DNA of 64,000 nt from Sphingobacterium tenebrionis (GTDB lineage Bacteria > Bacteroidota > Bacteroidia > Sphingobacteriales > Sphingobacteriaceae). The stretch lies in contig NZ_JAYLLN010000001.1 of assembly GCF_037126265.1 (NCBI RefSeq), positions 209,146-273,145 on the forward strand, written 5' to 3'. The translations under genes were made by a program, and so were the position numbers. The notes under the pieces were generated by a model. The model had not been told where the DNA came from. It saw only the letters and a program-made list of their open reading frames with translations, and searched no databases. This document shows positions 8,688 through 17,742 of the stretch, piece by piece (within the stretch, counting starts at the first letter, position 1; each line of letters starts with the position of its first letter).

Positions 8688-9183
8688 GTTGACCAATCAA
8701 CTCGTTATATCAAAGTTACAGGCCACTTTTGGCGACAAAGTGTACAACTTCAGCGAACCTAAAGGTTTGTTGACCCTTGAAACAGATCGAGAGACCATTA
8801 TTGATCTGCTGATGCTGATCAAGGAAGATGAATTTATGCAGTTTATTTACCTGACGGATATCACGGCGGTCCATTATCCTGAATTGGAAAAGGAATATGC
8901 AGTGGTATACCATGTGCATAGTCTGATCCATAACGTCAGGATCCGTATCAAGGTATTTATCACCGCATCAGACCCTCGCATTCCTACAGCCTCCTTCCTT
9001 TGGAACGGAGCCAACTGGATGGAACGGGAGACCTACGATTTCTTCGGGATACAGTTTGAAGGGCATCCTGATCTGCGCAGAATCCTGAACATGGACGACC
9101 TTGGCGTATTTCCGATGCGCAAGGAATATCCATTGGAGGATCCGAACCGAGTTGATAAAAAGGATTTTTATTTTGGCCGTTAA
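8680..9183 (+). CDS. nuoC: NADH-quinone oxidoreductase subunit C
   Basis: 167-residue 30-kDa subunit of the complex I peripheral arm. The family motif is visible in ERETYDFFGIQFEGHPDLRR and the C-terminal KEYPLED. The ATG at 8680 is preferred to an in-frame TTG at 8668, since it gives an 8-base overlap with nuoB. It is a separate gene, not fused to nuoD as in E. coli. Confidence 0.95.
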   Translation: MDKLTNQLVISKLQATFGDKVYNFSEPKGLLTLETDRETIIDLLMLIKEDEFMQFIYLTDITAVHYPELEKEYAVVYHVHSLIHNVRIRIKVFITASDPRIPTASFLWNGANWMERETYDFFGIQFEGHPDLRRILNMDDLGVFPMRKEYPLEDPNRVDKKDFYFGR

Positions 9184-9195
9184 GGGAGCAAGAAA

Positions 9196-10431
9196 ATGAG
9201 CAAACCTATTACCCGTATATCATCCAACGCACCGGTATTTGAGGACAACGATCCGCAAGAGGATCTGATCACCCTGAATATTGGTCCTACCCACCCTGCC
9301 ACCCATGGTGTATTCCAGAATGTGGTTCAGATTGATGGGGAGCGTATTGTGGGCGGTGTTTCCACCATTGGATACATCCACCGCGCATTTGAAAAAATAG
9401 CAGAACATAGACCATATTACCAAATCACGCCATTGACCGACCGTTTGAATTATTGTTCCTCACCGATCAATAATATGGGTTGGCACATGACCGTGGAAAA
9501 ATTGTTGGATATTGAGATTCCAAAACGTGTGCAGTACATGCGTGTGATCGTGATGGAATTGGCGCGTATTGCCGACCATATTATCTGTAACGGTATCCTT
9601 GGTGTGGATACTGGAGCCTTCTCAGGCTTCTTGTACGTGATGCAGGAACGTGAGTTCATCTACGAGATCTACGAAGAGATCTGTGGTGCTCGTTTAACGA
9701 CCAATATTGGTCGTATCGGTGGTTTTGAGCGTGATTTCAACGATGTTGCCTTTGAAAAAATCAGGGAATTTTTAGTTCGTTTCCCGCCGGTTTTGAAGGA
9801 GTTCCAAGAACTGTTTGACAGAAATAGGATCTTTATCGAGCGTACGTCCAATGTAGCCGCGGTTACTCCGGAGCAGGCCTTGGATTACAGCTGGTCGGGA
9901 CCAATCCTTCGTGCTACAGGAGTGGATTACGATGTTCGTGCGCATTCGCCATACTGTTCCTATGAAGAATTCGATTTTGATATTCCGGTAGGTACCAATG
10001 GGGATGTTTATGACCGGTTCATGGTTAGAAACGAAGAAATGTGGCAGTCGATGCGTATCATCGAGCAAGCCTTGGAAAAAATTGAGAAAGAACCGAAAGG
10101 GGTATTCCATGCGGATGTACCTGCTTTCTACCTGCCTCCAAAAGAGCAGGTTTATACCAATATGGAGGCCCTGATCTATCACTTTAAAATTGTGATGGGT
10201 GAATGGGATGCTCCAAAGGAAGAGGTCTACCAAGCGGTTGAAGGTGCGAATGGTGAACTGGGATTCTATCTGATCAGTGATGGAGGCCGTACGCCATATC
10301 GCCTGCACTTCCGCAGACCATCGTTCATCAACTACCAGATGTTTGCACCGATGAGCAGTGGTATGTTGATTTCGGATGCCATTATTAACATGAGTAGTTT
10401 AAATGTAATTGCAGGAGAATTAGATGCTTAG
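9196..10431 (+). CDS. nuoD: NADH-quinone oxidoreductase subunit D
   Basis: 411-residue 49-kDa subunit that shapes the quinone cavity with NuoB. Signatures seen: NIGPTHPATHGVF near the N-terminus, GYIHRAFEKIAEHR, the PLTDRLNYCS stretch and the C-terminal SDGGRTPYRLHFRRPSF region. Its last 8 bases overlap the nuoE start. Confidence 0.97.
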   Translation: MSKPITRISSNAPVFEDNDPQEDLITLNIGPTHPATHGVFQNVVQIDGERIVGGVSTIGYIHRAFEKIAEHRPYYQITPLTDRLNYCSSPINNMGWHMTVEKLLDIEIPKRVQYMRVIVMELARIADHIICNGILGVDTGAFSGFLYVMQEREFIYEIYEEICGARLTTNIGRIGGFERDFNDVAFEKIREFLVRFPPVLKEFQELFDRNRIFIERTSNVAAVTPEQALDYSWSGPILRATGVDYDVRAHSPYCSYEEFDFDIPVGTNGDVYDRFMVRNEEMWQSMRIIEQALEKIEKEPKGVFHADVPAFYLPPKEQVYTNMEALIYHFKIVMGEWDAPKEEVYQAVEGANGELGFYLISDGGRTPYRLHFRRPSFINYQMFAPMSSGMLISDAIINMSSLNVIAGELDA

Positions 10432-10951
10432 TGTAAAAGAAAATATGATCGTTGAGTTTTCAGCGGATCTATTGAAACAGTTTTCGGAGGTCGTAAGTCG
10501 TTATCCTGAAGGAAAACAAAAATCGGCACTTCTCCCAATCCTGCATATCGTACAAGCAGAATACGGATGGTTAAGTGTAGATGCGATGGAAAAAGTAGCG
10601 TTGTTTTTGAACATCCAGCCTATCGAGGTTTTCGAGGTGGCTACTTTTTATACCATGTTTCTATTACAACCATCAGGAAAATTTCTTTTAGAGGTTTGTC
10701 GTACCGGACCTTGTTGTCTGGTAGGGGCCGAAAAGATCATGGACCACCTGGAACAGAAGTTAGGTGTAAAAGAAGGCGAAGTTACCCCGGATGGGCTATT
10801 TGCCTGGAGAGGGGTAGAATGTTTGGCGGCATGTGGTTTTGGACCTGTGCTTCAGATCGGTCCAAGCTATACCTTCTATGAAAACCTAACGGTTGAAAGT
10901 GTGGATCAACTAATCAGCGATTTAACCAATAAATCAAAAAACGAGGCTTAG
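10424..10951 (+). CDS. nuoE: NADH-quinone oxidoreductase subunit E
   Basis: 175-residue thioredoxin-fold subunit of the NADH dehydrogenase module, binding the N1a [2Fe-2S] cluster. Four Cys ligands are in CRTGPCCLVG and VECLAACGFGP. ATG 10424 overlaps nuoD by 8 bases; a second Met at 10445 is an alternative start. Nearly adjacent to nuoF (4-base gap). Confidence 0.95.
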   Translation: MLSVKENMIVEFSADLLKQFSEVVSRYPEGKQKSALLPILHIVQAEYGWLSVDAMEKVALFLNIQPIEVFEVATFYTMFLLQPSGKFLLEVCRTGPCCLVGAEKIMDHLEQKLGVKEGEVTPDGLFAWRGVECLAACGFGPVLQIGPSYTFYENLTVESVDQLISDLTNKSKNEA

Positions 10952-10955
10952 TATC

Positions 10956-12311
10956 ATGGGACGCAAGTTATTATTAGAACATATCAATGTGCCAGGAATC
11001 AATACCCTAGCGGTTTACCGCGAAAAAGGAGGGTATAGAGCCGTTGAAAAGGCCTTGAAGAGCATGTCTCCAGAAGATGTGGTGGAAGAGGTAAAGAAAT
11101 CAGGGCTTCGTGGTCGTGGTGGGGCAGGATTCCCTACCGGTATGAAATGGAGTTTCTTGGCGAAACCTGAAGGTGTGCCGCGTTATTTGGTTTGTAATGG
11201 TGATGAATCGGAACCAGGTACATTCAAAGACCGATATTTAATGACCTATATTCCCCATGCATTGATCGAAGGAATGATCGTTTCGAGTTATGCATTGGGC
11301 GCAAATACTTCCTATATCTATATCCGTGGCGAGATGATGCCACAGATCAGGATCATGGAAAAGGCGATTGAGGAAGCAAAGGCAGCTGGTTATCTAGGAA
11401 AGAATATTCTGGGTACAGGTTATGACCTGGAAATTTATGTACAACCGGGAGGGGGTGCCTATATCTGTGGTGAAGAGACCGCGCTGTTGGAATCATTGGA
11501 AGGGAAACGTGGAAATCCAAGGATCAAGCCGCCATTCCCAGCCGTTGCCGGACTTTACAATTGCCCTACTGTAGTAAATAACGTAGAATCAATTGCTGCT
11601 ACCGTTCCAATCGTGAATGATGGTGGTGAAGAATATGCAAAAATCGGTATTGAACGCAGTACTGGAACAAAATTGATCTCCGCATCTGGTAATTTGGTTA
11701 AACCAGGGGTGTATGAAATCGAAATGGGTCTTCCGGTAGAAGAGTTCATCTATTCGGATGAATACTGTGGGGGTATTGCCAATGGTAAGCGCCTGAAGGC
11801 TGTTGTAGCCGGAGGTTCTTCCGTTCCAATCCTTCCTGCGAACCTGATCACACATACCATCAATGGAAATCCGAGGTTGATGACCTATGAGTCATTGGCT
11901 GATGGAGGTTTTGTGAGTGGTACGGCGATGGGATCGGGCGGTTTCATTGCGTTTGATGAGGATCAATGTATCGTGAGAAATACCTACAACTATACCCGTT
12001 TCTACCGTCATGAAAGCTGTGGACAATGTTCACCATGTCGTGAAGGAACTGGATGGATGGAGAAGATCCTATACAAGATCGAGCATGGACATGGAAGCAT
12101 GGAAGATGTGGATCTGTTATGGGAAATCCAGCGTAAGATTGAAGGGAATACGATCTGTCCTTTGGGAGATGCGGCAGCATGGCCTGTAGCGGCAGCGATC
12201 CGTCATTTCAGGGATGAATTTGAATGGCATATCCTGCATCCACAAGAAGCACAGCAACGTAATTATGGTTTAGCGCATTATGCCGATCCTTTGGTTCCCG
12301 TAACGGAATAA
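10956..12311 (+). CDS. nuoF: NADH-quinone oxidoreductase subunit F
   Basis: 451-residue 51-kDa subunit holding FMN, the NADH site and the N3 [4Fe-4S] cluster. Seen: GRGGAGFPTGMKW and CNGDESEPGTFKDR (nucleotide and FMN binding), the GGGAYICGEETALLES segment, and the cluster ligands in ESCGQCSPCREGTGW with a downstream NTICPLGDAAAWP cysteine. Confidence 0.97.
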   Translation: MGRKLLLEHINVPGINTLAVYREKGGYRAVEKALKSMSPEDVVEEVKKSGLRGRGGAGFPTGMKWSFLAKPEGVPRYLVCNGDESEPGTFKDRYLMTYIPHALIEGMIVSSYALGANTSYIYIRGEMMPQIRIMEKAIEEAKAAGYLGKNILGTGYDLEIYVQPGGGAYICGEETALLESLEGKRGNPRIKPPFPAVAGLYNCPTVVNNVESIAATVPIVNDGGEEYAKIGIERSTGTKLISASGNLVKPGVYEIEMGLPVEEFIYSDEYCGGIANGKRLKAVVAGGSSVPILPANLITHTINGNPRLMTYESLADGGFVSGTAMGSGGFIAFDEDQCIVRNTYNYTRFYRHESCGQCSPCREGTGWMEKILYKIEHGHGSMEDVDLLWEIQRKIEGNTICPLGDAAAWPVAAAIRHFRDEFEWHILHPQEAQQRNYGLAHYADPLVPVTE

Positions 12312-12339
12312 ATAGGATCTTGATTTAAGAAGGATTATA

Positions 12340-13356
12340 ATGGCAGAAGAAATACAAAAATTTAAGGTTACAATAGACGGGATCACCATTGATGTTGATC
12401 CTGGAACAACCATATTGAATGCGGCAAGACAGATCGGTGGAGAGATTGTACCTCCGGCGATGTGTTATTACTCCAAGTTGGAAGGCTCTGGAGGAAAGTG
12501 CCGTACCTGTTTAGTGAAAGTGAGCAAGGGATCAGAAAAGGACCCGCGCCCTATGCCTAAATTGGTCGCATCGTGTAGAACTACCGTAATGGATGGCATG
12601 GAAGTGCTGAACATCACGGCACCAGAAGTGGTAGAAGCTAGAAAAGCCGTGGTGGAGATGTTATTGATCAACCACCCTCTGGATTGTCCGGTTTGTGACC
12701 AAGCAGGTGAATGTAAGCTACAGGATTTAGGGTATGAACATGGCGCGCTACAACAGCGCTATGAATTTGAAAGAAGAACATTTGAGCGCATTGATATAGG
12801 CGATAAGATCCAACTGCATATGAATCGTTGTATTCTATGTTATCGTTGTGTTTTTGTGGCCAACCAATTGACGGAGAAAAGAGAACATGGAATCCTGAAC
12901 AGAGGAGACCATGCCGAGATCTCTACGTTCATCCATCAGGCATTGGATCATGATTTCATAGGTAATGTGATCGATGTATGTCCTGTTGGAGCATTGACCG
13001 ATAAAACCTTCCGTTTCAAGAACCGAGTATGGTTCACCAAACCGGTAAATGCGCATTGTAACTGCAGCAAATGTTCCGGAAAGGTAACATTATGGTACAA
13101 AGGTACCGATGTAATTCGTGTTACGGCTCGTAAGGATGAGTTTGATGAGGTCGAAGAGTTTATCTGTAATGAGTGTCGTTTCGAGCGCAAGCATACGGAT
13201 GATTGGGTATTGGAAGAACCAACCAAGGTAAGCGACCAATCGGTAATCGCTTCCAATCATTATGAGGCATTCAACCCACCTGCGGTGATCAAGAATGATC
13301 CGCAATTGAAGGAGGCGAATGTGGAACAGTTAGCAAGATCAGAAAAATTGAAATAA
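12340..13356 (+). CDS. nuoG: NADH-quinone oxidoreductase subunit G, short form (iron-sulfur domains only)
   Basis: 338-residue protein containing the N-terminal [2Fe-2S] ferredoxin domain (Cys in PPAMCYY, KCRTCLVK, ASCRTT), the His/Cys cluster segment HPLDCPVCDQAGECK, the [4Fe-4S] ligands RCILCYRC and VIDVCPVGAL, and a further CNCSKC...ICNEC set near residues 225-280. It then stops. E. coli-type NuoG continues with a molybdopterin-oxidoreductase-like domain to about 900 residues; that part is absent. Short NuoG is, to my knowledge, usual in many Bacteroidota. The flanking genes are intact and the stop is followed 9 bases later by nuoH, so this is not a truncation artefact. Confidence 0.93.
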   Translation: MAEEIQKFKVTIDGITIDVDPGTTILNAARQIGGEIVPPAMCYYSKLEGSGGKCRTCLVKVSKGSEKDPRPMPKLVASCRTTVMDGMEVLNITAPEVVEARKAVVEMLLINHPLDCPVCDQAGECKLQDLGYEHGALQQRYEFERRTFERIDIGDKIQLHMNRCILCYRCVFVANQLTEKREHGILNRGDHAEISTFIHQALDHDFIGNVIDVCPVGALTDKTFRFKNRVWFTKPVNAHCNCSKCSGKVTLWYKGTDVIRVTARKDEFDEVEEFICNECRFERKHTDDWVLEEPTKVSDQSVIASNHYEAFNPPAVIKNDPQLKEANVEQLARSEKLK

Positions 13357-13365
13357 GCAAGGGAA

Positions 13366-14406
13366 ATGGATACAGCCTTTATTATTGAAAAATTAATATT
13401 AGTAGTCATTGTATTTGTCATCACGTTGGTGATCGCTATGTACTCTACCTTGGCCGAGCGTAAGATCGCCGGTTTTATGCAGGATCGTCATGGTCCGGAT
13501 CGTGCAGGGCTCTTCGGGATACTTCAACCATTATGCGATGGTGGTAAATTCTTCTTTAAAGAAGAGATTATCCCTGCAGGTGCACATAAATCCCTGTTTA
13601 TTCTTGGTCCTACCCTGGCCATTATCACGGCCTGTATCAGTTCGGCAGTGATTCCGTGGGGACAGACCCTAACCATCGGTGATCGTTCAATCTTATTGCA
13701 GGTAGCAGATGTAAACATCGGCGTATTATACATTTTTGGGGTTATTGCCTTAGGTGTGTATGGTATAATGTTAGGAGGATGGGCATCAAACAATAAATTC
13801 TCTTTAATGGGAGCTATCCGTGCAGCATCTCAGAGTATCAGTTATGAGATTGCGATGGGACTTTCCATCATCGCTTTATTGATGGTTACCCAGACTTTAT
13901 CCATTGGAGAAATCGTAGCACAGCAATCAGGCTTTGTCAATTGGAATATATGGGCACAACCTTTAGGATTCCTGATTTTCATGACCTGTGCATTCGCTGA
14001 ATGTAACCGCGTGCCTTTTGACTTACCGGAGTGTGAGACCGAGTTAGTAGGTGGTTACCATACAGAATATTCGTCCATGAAATTAGGATTGTACATGTTC
14101 TCGGAGTACATCAATATGTTCGTTTCATCATCCCTGATGGCGGCTTTGTATTTCGGAGGCTATAACTTCCCATTCATGTATGATTTAGGTCTTTCGGAAA
14201 ACTGGATCACCATTATCGGTACCCTGGTTTTCTTCCTTAAGATATTTGGTTTTATATTTTTCTTCATGTGGATCCGTTGGACCCTTCCGAGATTTCGTTA
14301 TGATCAATTGATGAATCTAGGATGGAAGATGTTGATCCCATTGGCCATTGCGAACATCGTTCTGACCGGGATCATCACGATTGTGAAGGATACATATTTT
14401 AATTAG
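13366..14406 (+). CDS. nuoH: NADH-quinone oxidoreductase subunit H
   Basis: 346-residue membrane subunit linking the peripheral and membrane arms, with about eight TM helices. Signatures: the AERKIAGFMQDRHGPDR loop and the EFVGGYHTEYSS-like segment (here ETELVGGYHTEYSS) that contributes to the quinone tunnel. Placed 9 bases after nuoG. Confidence 0.97.
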   Translation: MDTAFIIEKLILVVIVFVITLVIAMYSTLAERKIAGFMQDRHGPDRAGLFGILQPLCDGGKFFFKEEIIPAGAHKSLFILGPTLAIITACISSAVIPWGQTLTIGDRSILLQVADVNIGVLYIFGVIALGVYGIMLGGWASNNKFSLMGAIRAASQSISYEIAMGLSIIALLMVTQTLSIGEIVAQQSGFVNWNIWAQPLGFLIFMTCAFAECNRVPFDLPECETELVGGYHTEYSSMKLGLYMFSEYINMFVSSSLMAALYFGGYNFPFMYDLGLSENWITIIGTLVFFLKIFGFIFFFMWIRWTLPRFRYDQLMNLGWKMLIPLAIANIVLTGIITIVKDTYFN

Positions 14407-14416
14407 CGGGGGTATT

Positions 14417-14944
14417 ATGCAGTCATTATCGAATAGAAAAAAAGTATTAGAACAAAAACCGATGAGCTTTTGGGAGCGGATCTATCTTCCTGCGATCGCC
14501 AAAGGCTTATCCATCACCATAAAACACTTCTTCAAGAAGATCCCTACGATCAAGTATCCGGAGGAGATCCGTCCTTATTCAAAGAACTTCAGGGGACAGC
14601 ACTCCCTAAAACGCGATGAATTAGGAAGAGAACGTTGTACCGCTTGTGGTCTTTGTGCCTTGTCCTGTCCGGCCGAGGCCATTACTATGACCGCTGGTGA
14701 AAGACAAAAAGGAGAAGAGAACCTTTACCGAGAAGAGAAATACGCCGTGGTATATGAAATAAACATGTTGCGCTGCATTTTCTGTGGTCTATGTGAAGAG
14801 GCATGTCCGAAAGAGGCCATTTATCTGGATGGAAAACATGTTACAGCCGATTATTTAAGAAAGGATTTTATTTATGGTAAGGACAAATTGTTGGAACCAA
14901 AATTTGATATCACCAAATTGTCTTCATCAACATCAAATAATTAA
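14417..14944 (+). CDS. nuoI: NADH-quinone oxidoreductase subunit I
   Basis: 175-residue ferredoxin-type subunit with two [4Fe-4S] motifs: CTACGLCALSCPAEAI (about 74-89) and CIFCGLCEEACPKEAI (about 119-134). It passes electrons from NuoG toward NuoB. Starts 10 bases after nuoH. Confidence 0.97.
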   Translation: MQSLSNRKKVLEQKPMSFWERIYLPAIAKGLSITIKHFFKKIPTIKYPEEIRPYSKNFRGQHSLKRDELGRERCTACGLCALSCPAEAITMTAGERQKGEENLYREEKYAVVYEINMLRCIFCGLCEEACPKEAIYLDGKHVTADYLRKDFIYGKDKLLEPKFDITKLSSSTSNN

Positions 14945-14947
14945 CCT

Positions 14948-15451
14948 ATGACTATTTTTTATTTTGTAGCCTTTTTGTCCATTTTCTTTGCGTTGATGAC
15001 CATCTTCACAAAAAATCCGGTACATAGTGTGCTATATTTAGTAATTACATTTTTCACCTTTACCGTTCATTATATTTTATTGAATGCCCAGTTCCTGGCT
15101 GTGGTCAATTTTATTGTGTACATGGGAGCCATTATGGTTTTGTTCCTTTTCGTACTGATGCTTTTGAACCTGAACAAGGATACGGAGCCTATGAAATCCA
15201 ATTTGGTGAAGTTCATGGGCGCTATTGCAGGGATGTGTCTATTGGCTACCTTCCTAGGAGCATTCAAGGTAATTGAAACAGATAATGGGATGGTGCAAGC
15301 GCATGAGAACATCGGTTTGGTGAAGAACCTGGGTAAGGTATTGTTCAGCGATTTCTTACTTCCATTTGAGATTTCCTCTATCCTGTTGTTGACAGCGATG
15401 GTAGGAGCGGTATTATTGGCTAAAAAAGAACCAAGAGTAAAACATGGATAG
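14948..15451 (+). CDS. nuoJ: NADH-quinone oxidoreductase subunit J
   Basis: 167-residue membrane subunit with about five TM helices. The conserved VYMGAIMVLFLFVLMLL helix with its pi-bulge region is visible at about 56-74. Stop overlaps the nuoK start by 8 bases. Confidence 0.94.
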   Translation: MTIFYFVAFLSIFFALMTIFTKNPVHSVLYLVITFFTFTVHYILLNAQFLAVVNFIVYMGAIMVLFLFVLMLLNLNKDTEPMKSNLVKFMGAIAGMCLLATFLGAFKVIETDNGMVQAHENIGLVKNLGKVLFSDFLLPFEISSILLLTAMVGAVLLAKKEPRVKHG

Positions 15452-15773
15452 TCTTTTTCAAAATATGCAGGGGATTCCCATGAATCATTATTTGATTTTC
15501 TGCAGTATTATTTTTGTCATTGGGGTTATTGGGGTGTTGATCCGCAGGAATGTGATCATCATCATGATGTCTATTGAGTTGATGCTGAACTCCGTGAACC
15601 TTTTGTTAGCGGCCTTTTCGGCATACAGTGGAGATCCTAGTGGACAAGTGTTTGTATTCTTTATCATGGCTTTGGCCGCGGCGGAAGTGGCGGTTGGTTT
15701 GGCCATCATCATTATGGTGTACAGAAACACAAAATCGGTGGATATAGAATCCCTTAGTAAATTAAGGTGGTAG
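15444..15773 (+). CDS. nuoK: NADH-quinone oxidoreductase subunit K
   Basis: 109-residue three-helix membrane subunit. Conserved membrane glutamates occur in MSIELMLNSVNL and ALAAAEVAVGLAI. The ATG at 15444 overlaps nuoJ; later Met codons at 15468 and 15480 are alternatives and would give lengths nearer the usual ~100 residues. Confidence 0.94.
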   Translation: MDSLFQNMQGIPMNHYLIFCSIIFVIGVIGVLIRRNVIIIMMSIELMLNSVNLLLAAFSAYSGDPSGQVFVFFIMALAAAEVAVGLAIIIMVYRNTKSVDIESLSKLRW

Positions 15774-15800
15774 TATTAGAATATTAGATTGCTATTAGAT

Positions 15801-17723
15801 ATGATTGAATTAATTTGGACAATACCTTTAATACCACTTTTGGGATTTGTGGTCTTGGGATTATTGAGAAATCAACTTCCTAGACCTGTAATTGCCGTTA
15901 TTGGTTGTGGGGTGATCCTGGGATCCTTTTTATTGAGCTGTGGAATCTTTAAGGAGGTATATGATGCAAGACAATTAGGAGAGAGTGGCGTATTCTCGAA
16001 AGAGATCTTCAATTGGTTTACCGTAGGTAGCTTTAGTTTGAACCTGAGCTTTTTGGTAGATCCATTAAGTGCCATCATGCTATTGATCATTACAGGAGTA
16101 GGGTTTTTGATACACCTCTATTCTTCCTGCTATATGTTGCATGACGATGGTTTTGGAAAGTATTTTTCCTACCTGAATCTATTTATCTTTTTCATGTTGC
16201 TGTTGGTATTGGGCTCCAATTACCTGGTGATGTTCATCGGCTGGGAAGGGGTTGGACTATGTTCTTACCTATTGATCGGTTTCTGGTTCAAGAACAGTAG
16301 CTATGCCAAAGCAGCTAAGAAAGCATTTGTGATGAACAGAATCGGTGATCTGGGTTTCCTGATCGCGATATTCTTTATCCTGGCGAATTTCGGTTCCTTG
16401 GAATACAGCGAAGTATTGCCAAAGGCGGCTTTATTGCCGATGGGCGATAGTTTGCTGCTGGTGATTACCTTATTGCTATTTGTGGCAGCTACAGGTAAAT
16501 CGGCTCAGATTCCATTGTTTACCTGGTTACCGGATGCGATGGCTGGTCCGACCCCGGTTTCTGCCTTGATCCACGCCGCGACGATGGTTACAGCGGGTAT
16601 CTATATGATCGCCAGATCCAATATCATGTTTACCCTTTCACCAATCACCATGGAGGTCATTGCGATTATCGGGGTAGCTACAGCATTGATCGCTGCTTTC
16701 ATTGCGATCACACAAAACGATATCAAAAAAGTATTGGCCTATTCTACGGTTTCGCAGTTGGGCTATATGTTCTTAGGTTTGGGAGTGGGTGCTTTTACGG
16801 GCGCATTTTTCCACGTATTGACCCATGCCTTTTTCAAAGCCCTGTTATTCTTGGGTGCCGGTTCTGTTATCCATGCCATGAGCAGTGAACAGGATATGCG
16901 CTCCATGGGCGGTTTGAAGAAAGCCTTGCCGATTACCTTCATCACCATGATGATCGGTACAGTGGCGATCGCCGGTATTCCACCGCTTTCCGGTTTCTTC
17001 TCTAAGGATGAGATCTTGGCCTATGCCTTTGTGTCCAACCATGTTTTCTGGGTCTTAGGTTTCTTAGGGGCACTATGTACGGCCTTTTATATGTTCCGTT
17101 TGATGTACCTGACTTTCTACGGAAAATTCCGTGGTACCAAGGAACAGGAGCATCATTTACATGAATCGCCTTGGCAGATGACCCTTCCATTAATCATCTT
17201 GGCAATCTTATCGTTTGTAGGCGGAGCATTGAATATCCCAGAAGCTTTAGGAGGCGGACATTGGTTGAAAGAATTTTTAAGTCCGGTATTTGCGCAGACC
17301 AATGCAGTGGCTACGCCATTTGAACTGTCGCACAGTACCGAATATATCCTGATGGCGGCTTCGGCTATTGGAGCTATCATCATGGCTTTCGTAGCTTATC
17401 AGAAATACGTGAAGAAAGAAGATATCCCTCAAGCTGATGGAGCAACCGAACAATCCGGTCTCTACAAACTATCCTACAACAAACTGTATGTGGATGAATT
17501 GTACGCCGCGTTATTTGTAAAACCATTGAACGGCCTTTCGAAATTCTTCCACCGTGTAGTGGAGAAATCAGGCGTTGATGGTTTGGTAAATGGCATCGGA
17601 GATTTATTCGTTTCTTCGGGCAAAGGCGTTCGCCAATTACAGAGCGGACATGTAGGGTTTTATATTTTCATGATGGTGATTGGAGTTATTGCCTTCATGC
17701 TTTACGGATTATTTACAATCTAG
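15801..17723 (+). CDS. nuoL: NADH-quinone oxidoreductase subunit L
   Basis: 640-residue antiporter-like subunit at the distal end of the membrane arm, with many TM helices and a long amphipathic C-terminal helix region. Signatures: the FIGWEGVGLCSYLLIGFW segment, SAQIPLFTWLPDAMAGPTPVSALIHAATMVTAG, and the HAFFKALLFLGAG lysine helix. ATG 15801 is preferred to the in-frame TTG at 15789. Confidence 0.97.
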   Translation: MIELIWTIPLIPLLGFVVLGLLRNQLPRPVIAVIGCGVILGSFLLSCGIFKEVYDARQLGESGVFSKEIFNWFTVGSFSLNLSFLVDPLSAIMLLIITGVGFLIHLYSSCYMLHDDGFGKYFSYLNLFIFFMLLLVLGSNYLVMFIGWEGVGLCSYLLIGFWFKNSSYAKAAKKAFVMNRIGDLGFLIAIFFILANFGSLEYSEVLPKAALLPMGDSLLLVITLLLFVAATGKSAQIPLFTWLPDAMAGPTPVSALIHAATMVTAGIYMIARSNIMFTLSPITMEVIAIIGVATALIAAFIAITQNDIKKVLAYSTVSQLGYMFLGLGVGAFTGAFFHVLTHAFFKALLFLGAGSVIHAMSSEQDMRSMGGLKKALPITFITMMIGTVAIAGIPPLSGFFSKDEILAYAFVSNHVFWVLGFLGALCTAFYMFRLMYLTFYGKFRGTKEQEHHLHESPWQMTLPLIILAILSFVGGALNIPEALGGGHWLKEFLSPVFAQTNAVATPFELSHSTEYILMAASAIGAIIMAFVAYQKYVKKEDIPQADGATEQSGLYKLSYNKLYVDELYAALFVKPLNGLSKFFHRVVEKSGVDGLVNGIGDLFVSSGKGVRQLQSGHVGFYIFMMVIGVIAFMLYGLFTI

Positions 17724-17742
17724 AACAGAATTTTAGGAATCA

